Shown here in pieces: positions 20,615 to 30,703 of a DNA stretch of 64,000 nucleotides. The stretch comes from Microbacterium gallinarum. Lineage in GTDB: Bacteria; Actinomycetota; Actinomycetes; Actinomycetales; Microbacteriaceae. The stretch spans positions 310,001 to 374,000 of the forward strand of contig NZ_JACSPM010000002.1 of NCBI RefSeq assembly GCF_014837165.1, in the 5' to 3' direction. The notes under the pieces are model-generated. The model worked only from the letters and a program-made list of their open reading frames with translations, made no database searches and was not told the DNA's origin. The position numbers and the translations under genes are program-made. How positions within the stretch are numbered: the stretch's first letter is position 1; the number at the start of each line of letters is the position of its first letter.

Positions 20615-21067
20615 ATGGCTGATCTGCGACTCGTCGAACTCTCCGCCACCACGATCGTGGCGGTCAACAATCTGTCGCTCAAGCCCGGCCAGGAACAGTT
20701 CCTCGCTCCTGTCAGCTACGGCATCGCCGCCACCGTGGTGAACCCCCAGACGACGTGGCAGCGCGTGGTGCTGGACGGCGACGAGGTCGTCGCCTTCGTC
20801 AGTGCGAACTTCGACCCCGACTCCCCCGTCGAGCACTTCCGGTCCGTGCTGTGGCGCATCAACGTCGACGCCGACGATCAGGGTCGCGGTGTCGGGCGCT
20901 TCGCCGTTGAGCAGCTCCTCGAAGAGGCGCGCAACAGGGGTCTGGACCGCGTGGCCGTCATCTACGAGGCCGGAGAAGGCGGACCTGAGGCATTCTTCCA
21001 GCGTGTGGGCTTCACTCCCGTCGGCGAGACCGAGTACGGTGAAGTAATCGCAGAGATCCGTCTCTGA
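20615..21067 (+). CDS. GNAT-family N-acetyltransferase
   Basis: 150 residues. The acetyl-CoA loop DDQGRGVGRFAVEQLL sits mid-protein and the C-terminal FFQRVGF block is typical of GNAT folds. The overall shape (N-terminal strand, W-x-I-N-V-D, then the Q/RxxGxG loop) resembles diamine/spermidine acetyltransferases of the BltD type. ATG 20615 is preferred over an in-frame GTG 6 nt earlier because TAGCCT (20603-20608) ends exactly 6 nt before it, a leaderless pattern. The substrate is unproven. Confidence 0.82.
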   Translation: MADLRLVELSATTIVAVNNLSLKPGQEQFLAPVSYGIAATVVNPQTTWQRVVLDGDEVVAFVSANFDPDSPVEHFRSVLWRINVDADDQGRGVGRFAVEQLLEEARNRGLDRVAVIYEAGEGGPEAFFQRVGFTPVGETEYGEVIAEIRL

Positions 21068-21247
21068 TCGACCCTCGCGCTCTACCCGAATACAGCAGCA
21101 GCGACACAGCCCGCCCGGGCTCCTGAGACCGGCGGCGGGGCCTCGAGTACCCCTCCCCCTTCGAGGCTCCGTCGCCTTCAGCTCCGCTCCTTCGCGCGGT
21201 CGCTCGGTCGCTAGGGTGGGCGAGGATCCGGCGACGGGAGGGGCGCA
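21068..21247 (+). other. Intergenic region with terminator and next promoter
   Basis: 180 bp. GCCTCGA (21140-21146) and TCGAGGC (21161-21167) form a 7-bp stem that may terminate the GNAT transcript. TAGGGT at 21212-21217 is a plausible -10 for the kinase gene, whose ribosome site is GGGAGGGG. No gene was seen. Confidence 0.55.
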
Positions 21248-22171
21248 GTGACGGCGAGGACTGTACTGGCGATCGATGCCGGGCAGACGGGCATGAAGCT
21301 CCGGCTTCGGGCCGGGTCCGTGATCGAGGACGCGCTGCTCCCGGGCATCCGCACGCACGAGCCGCTGCTGCCGCAGCTCGCCGCCGCCGTGCGGGAGGCG
21401 GTCGAGAGATGGCAGCCCGGCGAACGTCTCGTCGTGGCCGCCGGCGTCTCGGGACTCACTTCGAGAGAAGCGGATGCCGCCTCCCTGCGGTCGCTCGTCG
21501 CCGACGCCGGCGCCGGAGAGGTGCTGCTCGCCCACGACTCCACCACGTCGTACCTCGGCGCACTGGGTCCGGGCCGCGGCGCGGTCGTGGCGGCCGGGAC
21601 GGGAGTCGTCACGCTGGCCGTGGGCGCGGACCGGGTCGCTCGAGTGGACGGCTGGGGGCACGTGATGGGCGATGCCGGCAGCGGGTACTGGATCGGGCGT
21701 GAGGCCCTCGACGCCGTCATGCGCGCGTACGATGGCCGCGGCCCCGCGACCGCCCTGCGTGACGTCGCTGCGGCGCGGTGGCCCGACCTGTCCGAGGCGT
21801 ACATCGACCTGCAGTCGTCAGCCGATCGTGTGAGCACCGTCGCGTCGTTCGCCGCGTCGACGGCGCAGCTCGCCGAGCGCGGCGATGCGGTGTCGCAGGA
21901 CATCCTGCGACGTGCGGCGCACGAATTGGCGTTCAGCGTGTCGACTGCGCTGCACCGCGTCGGCGACACCCACCACCCCGCGGTGTGTGCGGTCGGCGGC
22001 GTGTTCGGATCCCCGCTGCTGCGCGCCGCCTTCGAGGACAGCCTGCGCGCCGGCCAGCACGATGCACGGTTCGTCGCGCCGCTCGGGCAGGGCATCGACG
22101 GGGCACTCGCCCTCGCCGAGCTCGAGCCGCGGCATCCACTCGCCTCCTTCGTCTCGTCCGCGGGTCACTGA
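21248..22171 (+). CDS. BadF/BadG/BcrA/BcrD-type ATPase, probable N-acetylglucosamine kinase
   Basis: 307 residues with an acetate/sugar-kinase/Hsp70-type fold. Phosphate loop 1 is DAGQTGMK (Asp10), with HDSTTSYLGAL, an adenosine-loop GTGVVTLAV and GWGHVMGDAGSGYWIG. Single-chain proteins of this family without an iron-sulfur activator motif are usually N-acetylglucosamine/N-acetylmuramic-type sugar kinases. This would be a second amino-sugar kinase besides the ROK kinase. The GTG start has a strong GGGAGGGG ribosome site. Confidence 0.82.
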   Translation: MTARTVLAIDAGQTGMKLRLRAGSVIEDALLPGIRTHEPLLPQLAAAVREAVERWQPGERLVVAAGVSGLTSREADAASLRSLVADAGAGEVLLAHDSTTSYLGALGPGRGAVVAAGTGVVTLAVGADRVARVDGWGHVMGDAGSGYWIGREALDAVMRAYDGRGPATALRDVAAARWPDLSEAYIDLQSSADRVSTVASFAASTAQLAERGDAVSQDILRRAAHELAFSVSTALHRVGDTHHPAVCAVGGVFGSPLLRAAFEDSLRAGQHDARFVAPLGQGIDGALALAELEPRHPLASFVSSAGH

Positions 22172-22175
22172 GACG

Positions 22176-22216
22176 ACGGATGCCCCGGCCGCACGAAGGC
22201 GGGCCGGGGCATCCGT
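22176..22216. terminator. Bidirectional terminator
   Basis: ACGGATGCCCCGGCC (22176-22190) and GGCCGGGGCATCCGT (22202-22216) form a perfect 15-bp stem with an 11-nt loop between the convergent BadF-type kinase and ABC exporter genes. Confidence 0.85.
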
Positions 22217-22225
22217 GTGCGGTCG

Positions 22226-24043
22226 TCAGACCAGCGACTCGCGCCACGCCGCGTGCAGCTTGGCGAAGCGGCCGTCGCCGCCGATGAGCGCCTCGGGCGC
22301 GTCGTCCTCGATGATCCGTCCGTGCTCCATGACGAGCACGCGATCGGCGATCGCGACCGTCGACAGACGGTGGGCGATGATGATCGCCGTGCGGTCGGCA
22401 AGCAGCGTCTGCAGGGCGTCCTGGATCTGGCGCTCGCTCGGGATGTCGAGCGAGGCGGTCGCCTCGTCGAGGATGAGGACAGCGGGGTCGGCGAGGAACG
22501 CCCGCGCGAACGAGATCAGCTGGCGCTGTCCCGCCGACACGCGCCCACCGCGCTTGTTGACATCGGTGGCGTAGCCGTCGGGCAGCGCCTGGATGAAGGC
22601 ATCCGCTCCGACCGCTCGCGCCGCCGCCTGGATCTCGTCGAGCGTCGCATCGGGCTTGCCGAGGGCGATGTTGTCGGCGACGGTGCCACTGAACAGGTAG
22701 GCCTCCTGCGTGACCATGACGATCGCGCGGCGGAGGTCCTTCGGGTGCAGCGACCGCAGGTCCACGCCGTCGAGCGTCACCGAGCCGCGCGTCGGGTCGT
22801 AGAACCGCGACACGAGCTTGGCGAGGGTCGACTTGCCGGCGCCGGTGGTGCCGACGAGCGCGATCGTCTGGCCGGCGGGGATGTCGAGCGAGAAGTCCGG
22901 CAGGATGACGCGGTCGTTCGAGTAGCCGAACAGCACGTCGTCGAACCGCACGTGGCCGCGCGCATTCCACAGGTCGACCGGCTGCACCGGGTCGGGCACC
23001 GTGGGCTGCTCCTCGAGCACGCCCGAAACCTTCTCGAGCGCGGCCGTCGCGGACTGGTACGAGTTCAGGAAGAACGCGACCTCCTGCAGCGGCGAGAAGA
23101 AGTTGCGCACGTAGACCACCGCCGCCAGCAGCGTGCCGAGAAGGAGCGTGCCGTCCACGACGCGGAACGCGCCCCACAGCAGGACGAGAGCCACCGTGAC
23201 GGAGGCGACCGCCATGAGGCCCGGCTCGAACGTGCCGAACAAGCGGATCGACCGCATGTTCACGTCGCGGTAGTCGCTCGCCTGCTGGCCGAACTCCTCG
23301 TCGTTGCGGCTCTCCTTGCGGAACGCCTTCACTGCGCGGATGCCCGTCATGGTCTCGACGAACTTCACGATGACCTTCGCGCTGACGACGCGGGACTCGC
23401 GGTACACCACCTGCGAGCGGGTGTAGAACCAGCGCATCAGGAGGTACAGCGGGATGCCCATCACCGCGAGGATGACGCCGGACTGCCAGTCGATCATCAG
23501 CAGGGCGATGAGCGTGAACCCGCCGTAGAGGATGCCCGACACGAGCTCGTTGAGGCCGCCGTCGAGCAGTTCGCGGATCGAGTCGAGGTCACTCGTCTGG
23601 CGCGAGATGATCCGGCCGGAGGTGTACGACTCGTGGAACTCGAGGCTGAGCCGCTGGGTGTGCAGGAAGATCCGCTTGCGCAGATCGAGCATGATCGCCT
23701 GAGTGAGCCGGGCGGCCACGACGACGTACCAGCCGATGAGCGCCGCACCGGCCATGCCCGTGACGAGGTACACCACGACGACGCCGATCGTCGGCAGCCA
23801 GTTCATCTGCTCGACGGCCGTGGGCAGCGCCTGGTTGATGCCGTACGCGATGAGGGCCGGACCCGCGACCCGGAAGATGGTCGACACGACGAGCACGACG
23901 CCGGCGAGCCACAGATCACGCCGTACGGGCGTGACGAGCGAGCCGAGGAGGCGCAGCGACCGCTTGCGGATCGCCCTGCTCTCGAGCTTGGTGTAGTCGG
24001 AGCGGTCTTCACCGCTGGTTCCGGTGACGGTGGTGGTGCTCAC
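22226..24043 (-). CDS. ABC exporter half-transporter, subunit B (catalytic E present)
   Basis: 605 residues: six-helix membrane domain (~1-340) then an ATPase domain. Walker A TTGAGKST (~400), Q-loop VTQEAYLF with Gln, Walker [10 protein letters not shown] with catalytic Glu (~524) and H-loop AHRLST are canonical. The ABC signature, however, is VSAGQ instead of LSGGQ. The GTG start overlaps subunit A's stop by 4 bp. With the complementary defects in subunit A this predicts a heterodimer with one consensus and one degenerate ATP site. The cargo is unknown; lipids or drugs are typical. Confidence 0.92.
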   Translation of the reverse strand: MSTTTVTGTSGEDRSDYTKLESRAIRKRSLRLLGSLVTPVRRDLWLAGVVLVVSTIFRVAGPALIAYGINQALPTAVEQMNWLPTIGVVVVYLVTGMAGAALIGWYVVVAARLTQAIMLDLRKRIFLHTQRLSLEFHESYTSGRIISRQTSDLDSIRELLDGGLNELVSGILYGGFTLIALLMIDWQSGVILAVMGIPLYLLMRWFYTRSQVVYRESRVVSAKVIVKFVETMTGIRAVKAFRKESRNDEEFGQQASDYRDVNMRSIRLFGTFEPGLMAVASVTVALVLLWGAFRVVDGTLLLGTLLAAVVYVRNFFSPLQEVAFFLNSYQSATAALEKVSGVLEEQPTVPDPVQPVDLWNARGHVRFDDVLFGYSNDRVILPDFSLDIPAGQTIALVGTTGAGKSTLAKLVSRFYDPTRGSVTLDGVDLRSLHPKDLRRAIVMVTQEAYLFSGTVADNIALGKPDATLDEIQAAARAVGADAFIQALPDGYATDVNKRGGRVSAGQRQLISFARAFLADPAVLILDEATASLDIPSERQIQDALQTLLADRTAIIIAHRLSTVAIADRVLVMEHGRIIEDDAPEALIGGDGRFAKLHAAWRESLV

Positions 24044-25881
24044 AGGTTCACCTCCCTCTCCCGCAGGCGGGCTTCCTCGACCTCGAGACTCGAGATCACA
24101 TGTCGGTAGTGCTCGCTCTCGCGCAGCAGCTCGGAGTGCGTGCCGACCGCGGTGATGCGCCCGGCTTCGAGCAGGGCGACGCGGTCGGCCAGCGTGACGG
24201 TCGACGGGCGGTGGGCGACCACGAGGGCGGTCGTCGCGTGCAGCACCTCGCGGAGCGCGTCCTCGACGAGCGCCTCGGTGTCGACGTCGAGCGCCGACAG
24301 GGGGTCGTCGAGCACGAGCACGGCGGGGCGTGCCGCGACCGCCCGGGCGAGCGCCAGGCGCTGGCGCTGACCGCCGGAGAGGGACAGGCCCTCCTCGCCG
24401 ATGACCGTGTCGACGCCATCCGGCAGGTCGTCGACGAAGCCGGCCTGGGCGACCTGCAGCGCCTCACGCACGACGACCTCGGCCTCGGGGCTGCCCGGGG
24501 TGAGGTCCTCGCGACCGAGCAGCACGTTGTCGCGCACCGACTGCGAGAAGAGCGTGGCGTCCTCGAAGGCCATGCCGACGTGCCGGCGCAGCTCGCCGAG
24601 CGTCAGGTCGCGCACATCGACGCCGTCGAGCGTGACGCGACCCTGGGTGACGTCGTACAGGCGCGCGGGGAGCGTCGTGAGCGTGGTCTTGCCCGAGCCG
24701 GTCAGGCCGACGAGGGCCATCGTCTCACCGGGCCGCAGGACGAGGTCGATGCCGTCGAGCAGATCGCGCTCGTGGGCGGCGGCGTCCTGGTAGCGGAAGT
24801 GCACACCCTCGAAAGCGAGTTCTCCCCGCGGGTGGACGATGGTGCTCGGCGACTCGGGATCGACGATCGCGTTCTCTTCGTCGAACACCTCGAAGATGCG
24901 GTCGGTGGCTGTCCGCGCATCGAGCGTGAAGGAGAACAGGAAGCCGATCGACTCCATCGGCCAGCGCAGCACCGTCGCCATCGCGAAGAACGCGACGAGC
25001 TCGGCCGCCGACAGCTGGTCGACCGCGGTGAGGTACACGCCCGCGCCCAGGCACAGCGCGAAGGCGATGTCGGGCAGCAGCACGAGCCAGAACCAGATCC
25101 AGCCGACCGCGCGCGCCTTGCTCAGCTCGGTCTCGCGCAGCGTCTCAGCCTGACGGGTGAACTTCTGCAGCGCGTGCTTGCCGCGGCCGAAGGCCTTGAG
25201 CACGCGGATGCCGTGCACGCTCTCCTCGACCGAGGTCGCGAGGTCGCCGGCCTGATCCTGACTCTGACGCGCCAGCGAGCCGTAGGTCTTCTCGAAGCGA
25301 TAACCGGCGTACCAGAGCGGCGCGCTCGTGACGAGGAAGATCGTGCCGAGCAGCCAGTGCCACCGGAAGATCAGCAGCGAGCCGACCAGGATCGTGAGGG
25401 CATTGACGACCAGCAGCACGATGCCGAACGCCATCCAGCGGCGCAGCATACTGATGTCCTGCATCATGCGGCTGAGCAGCTGGCCCGACTGCCACTTGTC
25501 GTGGAACGACACCGGCAACCGCTGCAGCCGGGAGTAGAACGTCTGGCGGATCTCGTACTCGACCTTGGTGGCCGGTCCGAGCACGAACCAGCGACGCAGC
25601 CACACCATGACGGCCTCAGCGAGACCCAGGACGAGGATGAGCGCGGAGCCCCAGATGATCTGGCTCATGTCGCCGGATGCGATGGGACCGGCGACGATGG
25701 CCTCGAGGATGAGCGGGATGGAGAGCGCGAGCAGGCTGGCGGCGAGAGCGCTGGCCGCGCCCATCGCCAGTCGCGGAAGCACCGGCTTCGCGAACGGCAG
25801 CAGCCGAGCGAGCGCCTTCGGGGTGGACGTTTCGGACCGTTTCGACGGAGTGGTCTCGTCGGGGAGGGCGGTGGTGGTCAT
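24040..25881 (-). CDS. ABC exporter half-transporter, subunit A (degenerate ATP site)
   Basis: 613 residues: six-helix membrane domain then an ATPase domain. Walker A LTGSGKTT (~394) and signature LSGGQRQR (~501) are intact. Walker B reads [10 protein letters not shown], so the catalytic Glu is Asp, and the Q-loop position is Glu (AFEDATLF). The H-loop AHRPST is present. The ATG at 25881 was chosen over the open frame that reaches 26109, because that frame would run through a leader peptide and stem-loops and has no family homology there. Confidence 0.9.
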   Translation of the reverse strand: MTTTALPDETTPSKRSETSTPKALARLLPFAKPVLPRLAMGAASALAASLLALSIPLILEAIVAGPIASGDMSQIIWGSALILVLGLAEAVMVWLRRWFVLGPATKVEYEIRQTFYSRLQRLPVSFHDKWQSGQLLSRMMQDISMLRRWMAFGIVLLVVNALTILVGSLLIFRWHWLLGTIFLVTSAPLWYAGYRFEKTYGSLARQSQDQAGDLATSVEESVHGIRVLKAFGRGKHALQKFTRQAETLRETELSKARAVGWIWFWLVLLPDIAFALCLGAGVYLTAVDQLSAAELVAFFAMATVLRWPMESIGFLFSFTLDARTATDRIFEVFDEENAIVDPESPSTIVHPRGELAFEGVHFRYQDAAAHERDLLDGIDLVLRPGETMALVGLTGSGKTTLTTLPARLYDVTQGRVTLDGVDVRDLTLGELRRHVGMAFEDATLFSQSVRDNVLLGREDLTPGSPEAEVVVREALQVAQAGFVDDLPDGVDTVIGEEGLSLSGGQRQRLALARAVAARPAVLVLDDPLSALDVDTEALVEDALREVLHATTALVVAHRPSTVTLADRVALLEAGRITAVGTHSELLRESEHYRHVISSLEVEEARLREREVNL

Positions 25882-26023
25882 GATCCTTGTGGGAGGTGGT
25901 GCGATGACCCGGCGTCGGGTCGGGATGGTGCGCGAGGCGCGACGGAGCCCCGGTGAAGGGAACGCTCCGGAAGGCGGCGGTATGCCGGAGCCGGAGGAAT
26001 CGCCGGAATGCGGACGGGAGCTG
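25882..26023 (-). promoter_or_regulatory. Attenuator-like leader of the ABC exporter operon
   Basis: Between leader peptide and exporter, three minus-strand segments can pair in alternatives. GCTCCGG (25985-25991) pairs with CCGGAGC (25964-25970) in 7 bp, or CGGAGC pairs with GCTCCG (25943-25948) in 6 bp. The middle segment cannot do both. A third stem GACCCG/CGGGTC (25906-25911 / 25916-25921, 4-nt loop) lies before the exporter ribosome site. No U-tract is seen, so control of translation or Rho access is more likely than intrinsic termination. Confidence 0.5.
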
Positions 26024-26104
26024 TTACCCCTGTGCGCGGAGGCGCTTCGGCCCGGCGATGCGGAGGACGAAGACGGTCTTCGCGGCGATGGCGGCCTGGT
26101 GCAT
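26024..26104 (-). CDS. 26-residue leader peptide of the ABC exporter operon
   Basis: An ATG at 26104 preceded by a perfect AAGGAGG (26110-26116, 5-nt spacing), one of the best ribosome sites in the window, opens a 26-codon frame. The peptide is basic-hydrophobic and ends near KRLRAQG. It contains an Arg-Leu-Arg step, the +X+ pattern known from macrolide-stalled leader peptides (for example of ErmD type). It sits between a good promoter and alternative stems, so it looks like a translated sensor rather than a functional protein. No homologue is recognised; the drug-response idea is inference. Confidence 0.6.
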   Translation of the reverse strand: MHQAAIAAKTVFVLRIAGPKRLRAQG

Positions 26105-26166
26105 GGCATCCTCCTTGGTGAGAGCGGAGCGGGACTGCCGCGGCCCGGCGAGCGCGACAGCCCTCC

Positions 26167-26196
26167 AGCCTATACCTGGGAGTTCGCTGGATGCAA
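26167..26196 (-). promoter_or_regulatory. Promoter of the exporter leader
   Basis: On the minus strand, TTGCAT (26191-26196), an 18-bp spacer and TAGGCT (26167-26172), or TATAGG (26169-26174) with 16 bp, make a good promoter about 60 nt before the leader ATG. An AAAA run sits just upstream of the -35, a setting reminiscent of WhiB7-dependent promoters. That last point is only suggestive. Confidence 0.6.
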
Positions 26197-26289
26197 CAAG
26201 CGTTTTCCGACGGAGGTCGCCATCGACAGCGGTGCGCGGCGGCGGCCGCTGTCTCCCGAGGTCGACGGCGGTGGCGACCGGCGCGCGTG

Positions 26290-26802
26290 TCAGCCGATGA
26301 GCGCGGGTACACCCGCCTCGCGGGCGAGCAGACGCTGCTTCACGTCGAGCCCCCACGCGAATCCGCCGAGCGCTCCCCCGGTGCGCAGCACGCGGTGGCA
26401 TGGCACGAACAGCGCGGGTGCGTTGCGCGCGCAGATCGAAGCCGCCGCCCGAACGGCACTGGGCGAGCCCAGGACGGTCGCGAACTCCGCATAGGTGAGC
26501 GGTCGCCCCGGCTCGATCCGGCGCAGGGCGTCCCAGCCCGCGAGCTGCATGGCCGTGCCGTGCTGCGCGACCGGGACGTCGTCGATCGCAGAGAGGTCGC
26601 CGTCGTAGTACGCGACGACGGCGGCCGCGGCATCCGTCACCCCCTCGGTCACGGCCGTCGGCCGGTCGCCCGCCCGGAGCCGGCCGAGGAGGCGCTCCAC
26701 GTCGTCGGTCCACCCCGACGCGAGCACGCGCTGCGCGTCGTCGGCGAGGATCGTGAACGCGCCGTCGGGGGTGTCGATGGTCTGGATGGTCGCGACGCTC
26801 AT
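26290..26802 (-). CDS. ogt: Methylated-DNA-[protein]-cysteine S-methyltransferase
   Basis: 170 residues. The acceptor cysteine is Cys135 in FVPCHRVL, and the helix-turn-helix [22 protein letters not shown] precedes it. The protein removes O6-alkyl groups from guanine by suicidal transfer. It starts inside the stop codon of the upstream Ada-AlkA gene (ATGA, 26799-26802), forming an alkylation-repair operon. The N-terminal domain is short and divergent, as usual. Confidence 0.93.
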   Translation of the reverse strand: MSVATIQTIDTPDGAFTILADDAQRVLASGWTDDVERLLGRLRAGDRPTAVTEGVTDAAAAVVAYYDGDLSAIDDVPVAQHGTAMQLAGWDALRRIEPGRPLTYAEFATVLGSPSAVRAAASICARNAPALFVPCHRVLRTGGALGGFAWGLDVKQRLLAREAGVPALIG

Positions 26803-28322
26803 GCGCTGGCCTCTTTCTGGAGATCGGATGCCGCGCCACGGCGTACACGCGCGGGCTTCGGCGGGACCGCGCGCCACAGGTGCGCGGTGAGGTAGCTGCG
26901 CCACGGCGCGGTGCGGGCCGCCCACTCGGTGAGCCGCTTGGGGTCGGAGGGAAGCCCGGCGGCCGCGGCACCGGAGCGCACGGCGACGTCGCCGGGGAGG
27001 AACACGTCGGGGTCGCCGAGCACGCGCATGCGCACGTAGTCGGCCGTCCACGGACCGATGCCCGGCATGGCGAGGAGTGCGGCGCGCTGATCGGCCGCGT
27101 CGTCGCCGGTCGTCAGCGCGAGGGCGCCGTCGGCGAGGGCGGCGGCGGCGCCGACGATCGACCGGACGCGGGCGGCAGGACCGCGCAGCACCTCGGCGCC
27201 ACGCTCGGCGATGGCGGTCATCGTCGGGAAGAGGCGCGTGGTGCCTTCGAAGCCGTCGACCGTCTCGCCGAGCGCGGTCGTCAGCGCGGAGAGCGCCGTG
27301 CGTGCGGCGACGACGGTGATCTGCTGCCCCACCATCGCCCGGATCAGCATCTCGTGCGGGTCGGCCGCACCCGGGACGCGGATGCCGGGGAGCCCGGCGA
27401 CGAGCGGCGCGAGCTCCGGGTGCTGTGACAGCGCCTCGTCGACGGCGATCGGGTCGGCGTCGAGGTCGAAGAGGCGCCGGGCGCGCGTGACGAGCGTGGA
27501 CAGATCGCCCAGGTGCGTGAGCCTCGCCCGCAGCCGCATGCGCCCTGCCTCGTCGACGCGGAGTTCGAACCAGGCCGGGCCGCCGGGCAGGCGGAGGGTG
27601 CGGGCGAACGTCGTGGGCGTCGCGACTTCGGCGCCGTCGACCGCACGCGCGGACATCCAGTCGAACACCCCGCCGGCGTCGAGCGGGCCGCGGTGCGGCA
27701 GCACGAGGTCGATCGCTCCCGGGGCCGGGACGGTGCGGTCGCCCGCGACGACGCGGCGCCGCGCGCGCAGCTCGAGCGGCGACATGCCGAACACCTCTCG
27801 CACGGTGTCGTTGAACTGGCGGACGCTGGCGAAGCCGGACGAGAACGCGACGTCGGCCGCGGGCAGGTCGGTGCCGACGAGCAGCATGCGCGCGGTCTGC
27901 GCGCGGTGGGCACGACTGAGCGCGAGCGGCCCGGCGCCGAGCTCGGCGGTCAGCAGCCTCGTGAGGTGCCGATCCGAGTAGCCGAGGCGCCGAGCGAGGC
28001 CGGGCACACCCTCGCGCTCGACGACTCCGTCAGCGATGAGCCGCATCGCCCGGCCGGCGGTGTCGCCCCGGAGGTTCCATTGCGGCGACCCGGGAGCGGC
28101 CTCGGGCAGGCACCGCTTGCACGCGCGGAAGCCTGCCTCATGGGCGGCCGCGCTCGTCGGGTAGAACGTGACGTTCGAGGGCTTGGGGGTGCGCGCCGGG
28201 CAGCTCGGACGGCAGTAGATGCCCGTCGAGCGCACGGCGGTGACGAACTGCCCGTCGAAGCGCCGATCGCGCGAGTCGATCGCGCGGTATCGCTCGTCGA
28301 ACGTCATGGCGGGACTGCTCAT
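26799..28322 (-). CDS. Ada-type regulator fused to AlkA DNA glycosylase
   Basis: 507 residues. The Ada N-terminal zinc domain has Cys37, Cys41, Cys68 and Cys71; Cys37 (IYCRPSCP) is the phosphotriester acceptor. An AraC-type helix-turn-helix pair (~85-190, [23 protein letters not shown]) follows, then an AlkA-type 3-methyladenine glycosylase with helix-hairpin-helix [11 protein letters not shown] and catalytic Asp in FLPGDVAV. It senses alkyl damage, activates the operon and excises alkylated bases. CAGGCT at 28329-28334 ends 6 nt before the ATG and suggests a leaderless start. Confidence 0.93.
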   Translation of the reverse strand: MSSPAMTFDERYRAIDSRDRRFDGQFVTAVRSTGIYCRPSCPARTPKPSNVTFYPTSAAAHEAGFRACKRCLPEAAPGSPQWNLRGDTAGRAMRLIADGVVEREGVPGLARRLGYSDRHLTRLLTAELGAGPLALSRAHRAQTARMLLVGTDLPAADVAFSSGFASVRQFNDTVREVFGMSPLELRARRRVVAGDRTVPAPGAIDLVLPHRGPLDAGGVFDWMSARAVDGAEVATPTTFARTLRLPGGPAWFELRVDEAGRMRLRARLTHLGDLSTLVTRARRLFDLDADPIAVDEALSQHPELAPLVAGLPGIRVPGAADPHEMLIRAMVGQQITVVAARTALSALTTALGETVDGFEGTTRLFPTMTAIAERGAEVLRGPAARVRSIVGAAAALADGALALTTGDDAADQRAALLAMPGIGPWTADYVRMRVLGDPDVFLPGDVAVRSGAAAAGLPSDPKRLTEWAARTAPWRSYLTAHLWRAVPPKPARVRRGAASDLQKEASA

Positions 28323-28420
28323 GACCCCAGCCTGACACGAACCGCCGACATCCACTCGCGGAAATCGGACACGACGATCACGCGCCTACGGGCGCGCGCT
28401 CCCCCGCGATCCGCAGGGAC

Positions 28421-30025
28421 TCAGTGGAAGAAGTGCCGCTCGCCGGTGAAGAACATGGTCACGTTCGCGGCACGAGCGGCCTGGATGACCTCGTCGTCGC
28501 GCACCGATCCGCCGGGCTGGACGATCGCCGAGATGCCGGCGTCGATGAGCACCTGCGGCCCGTCGGCGAAGGGGAAGAAGGCATCGGATGCCGCGACCGA
28601 CCCGGCTGCACGATCACCGGCGCGCTCGACCGCGAGGCGGCACGAGTCGACCCGGTTGACCTGGCCCATGCCGATGCCGACCGTGGCCGACGCCTTCGCC
28701 AGGACGATGGCGTTGGACTTGACGGCGCGGCAGGCCTTCCACGCGAAGATGAAGTTCTGCATCTCGCTCGCCGCAGGGCGCTCGCCCGAGACGAGCTCCC
28801 AGTCCTTGGCGACCGAATCGATGTCGGACGGGAAGCGGTCCGCGTCCTGGAGGAGCAGTCCGCCCGAGACGAGGCGCACATCCATGCGCTCCTGCTGCCA
28901 GTCGTCGGGGAGCTGCAGCAGGCGCAGGTTCTTCTTCGCCCGGAACACCTCGAGGGCGGCCGGCTCGAAGGACGGGGCGACGATGACCTCGGTGAAGATG
29001 TCCTTCAGGTTCTCGGCCATCTTGAGCGTGACGGTGCCGTTCGCGGCGATCACGCCGCCGTAGGCCGACACCGGGTCGCACTCGTGGGCGCGCAGGTGGG
29101 CGCTGGCGATGGGGTCGAGCGCGTTGGGCGCGGCCACCGCGATGCCGCACGGGTTGGCGTGCTTGATGATCGCGACCGCGGGCTTGACCATGTCGAACGC
29201 GGCGCGCAACGCGGCGTCGGCGTCGACGTAGTTGTTGTACGACATCTCCTTGCCCTGCAGCTGCGTCGCCTGGGCGATGCCGTGGCCGCCGGCGCTCGTG
29301 TAGATCGCGGCACGCTGATGGGAGTTCTCGCCGTACCGCAGGGTGGCGAGGCGCTCCGCCTTGATGGTGAGGTGCTGCGGCAGGTCGTCCTCCCCGAGGA
29401 TCTGCTCGGCGAACCACGTGGCGACGGCGCGGTCGTACTCGCACGTGTGGGCGAAGGCGCGCGCGGCGAGCTCGCGGCGCTGGCTGAGCGTCGTCCCGCC
29501 GCCGCTCACGGCCTCGATGATCGCGGGGTACGACTCGGGCGAGACGACGATCGCGACGTTGGCGAAGTTCTTCGCCGACGCGCGCACCATCGCCGGCCCG
29601 CCGATGTCGATCTGCTCCACGACGTCGTCACCCTCGGCCCCGGAGCGCACCGTCTCGACGAACGGATAGAGGTTCACGACGACGAGCTCGAACGGCTCGA
29701 TCCCGAGCTCGCCCAGCTGCTGCTTGTGGTCGTCGAGGCGCACGTCTGCCAGCAGACCCGCGTGCACTCCGGGGTGCAGCGTCTTGACGCGGCCGCCGAG
29801 CGATTCGGGGAAGCCCGTCACCGTCGCCACGTCGGTCACGGAGTGGCCCGCCTCGCGGATCGTCGCGGCGGTCGAGCCGGTGGAGACGATCTCGATGTCG
29901 GCGGCGGCGAGCGCGCCGGCCAGCGCGAGGAGGTCGGTCTTGTCACTCACCGACACGAGCGCCCGACGGATCGGGACGACGTCGCGGTGGTGGTACAGGG
30001 CGGGGTCGGTGGTCGGGCCGGCCAT
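28421..30025 (-). CDS. purH: Bifunctional AICAR transformylase/IMP cyclohydrolase
   Basis: 534 residues catalysing the last two steps of IMP synthesis and consuming 10-formyl-THF. The N-terminal MGS-like cyclohydrolase domain begins SVSDKTDL, with [13 protein letters not shown] and GGRVKTLHP. The AICAR transformylase domain carries LRYGENSHQ and the [10 protein letters not shown] block. The ATG at 30025 has GAGGAG upstream; the apparently longer frame overlaps purN and is rejected. It lies 23 nt after purN on the same strand. Its substrate AICAR (ZMP) gives rise to the ZTP sensed by the glyA riboswitch in this same window. Confidence 0.96.
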   Translation of the reverse strand: MAGPTTDPALYHHRDVVPIRRALVSVSDKTDLLALAGALAAADIEIVSTGSTAATIREAGHSVTDVATVTGFPESLGGRVKTLHPGVHAGLLADVRLDDHKQQLGELGIEPFELVVVNLYPFVETVRSGAEGDDVVEQIDIGGPAMVRASAKNFANVAIVVSPESYPAIIEAVSGGGTTLSQRRELAARAFAHTCEYDRAVATWFAEQILGEDDLPQHLTIKAERLATLRYGENSHQRAAIYTSAGGHGIAQATQLQGKEMSYNNYVDADAALRAAFDMVKPAVAIIKHANPCGIAVAAPNALDPIASAHLRAHECDPVSAYGGVIAANGTVTLKMAENLKDIFTEVIVAPSFEPAALEVFRAKKNLRLLQLPDDWQQERMDVRLVSGGLLLQDADRFPSDIDSVAKDWELVSGERPAASEMQNFIFAWKACRAVKSNAIVLAKASATVGIGMGQVNRVDSCRLAVERAGDRAAGSVAASDAFFPFADGPQVLIDAGISAIVQPGGSVRDDEVIQAARAANVTMFFTGERHFFH

Positions 30026-30048
30026 GGACGATCTCCTCGTGGGTGGGG

Positions 30049-30699
30049 TCAGGAAGCGGGCGATCTCGACGCGTCGCCGTCGGCGGCCGTCGATGCGGCG
30101 ACCGCGCCCGCGGATGCGGCGGCCTCGAGATCGAGCTCGCCGTTCGCGATGCGACGGACGACGTCGATGAGAAGCCGCCGCTCGACGGGCTTGATGCGGT
30201 CGTGAAGCGAGTGCTCGTCGTCGCCGGGGAGCACGGGGACGCGCTCCTGGGCGAGGATCGGGCCCGAGTCGACCCCGTTGTCGACGATGATGACGCTGGC
30301 TCCGGTCTGCTCGACATCCGCCGCGAGCGCGTCGCGCACGCCGTGGGCGCCGGGGAACTCGGGCAGGTAGGCCGGGTGGGTGTTGATGATGCGAGGCGAC
30401 CACTCGTCGACGAGCGGAGCCGGCAGGAGACGCATGAGACCGCTCAGCACGACCAGGTCGGGTCGCCATACGGCCAGCTGTCGACCGAGCTCGGCGCCCC
30501 ACTCCTCTCGCGAGCCGAACTGGGCCCACGGCACCATGAACGCGGGGATGCCGTACTCCTCGGCGTGCGCGAAGCCTTCGGCCTCGCGGTCGGCGCCGAC
30601 GACGACGATCTGGGCGGGATACTCGGGGTCGGCGGCCGCATCGAGCAGAGCGCGCAGATTGGACCCTGTGCCCGAGATGAGGACGGCGACCGTGAGCAC
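30049..30699 (-). CDS. purN: Phosphoribosylglycinamide formyltransferase
   Basis: 216 residues forming FGAR from GAR with 10-formyl-THF. Motifs are [11 protein letters not shown] at the N-terminus, [18 protein letters not shown] with the catalytic Asn/His, and VDSGPILAQ with the catalytic Asp. The GTG at 30699 begins 4 nt after the DUF6350 gene stop, and TAGACT at 30706-30711 ends 6 nt before it. It may therefore be both co-transcribed with its upstream neighbour and expressed from its own leaderless promoter. The C-terminal Ala-rich tail is non-catalytic. Confidence 0.95.
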   Translation of the reverse strand: MLTVAVLISGTGSNLRALLDAAADPEYPAQIVVVGADREAEGFAHAEEYGIPAFMVPWAQFGSREEWGAELGRQLAVWRPDLVVLSGLMRLLPAPLVDEWSPRIINTHPAYLPEFPGAHGVRDALAADVEQTGASVIIVDNGVDSGPILAQERVPVLPGDDEHSLHDRIKPVERRLLIDVVRRIANGELDLEAAASAGAVAASTAADGDASRSPAS

Positions 30700-30703
30700 C
30701 CGG

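Noticed and set aside
24040..26109. Extension of ABC subunit A to the first in-frame ATG at 26109
   Set aside because: The added residues cover the leader peptide and stem-loops and show no homology; the ATG at 25881 gives a normal N-terminus.
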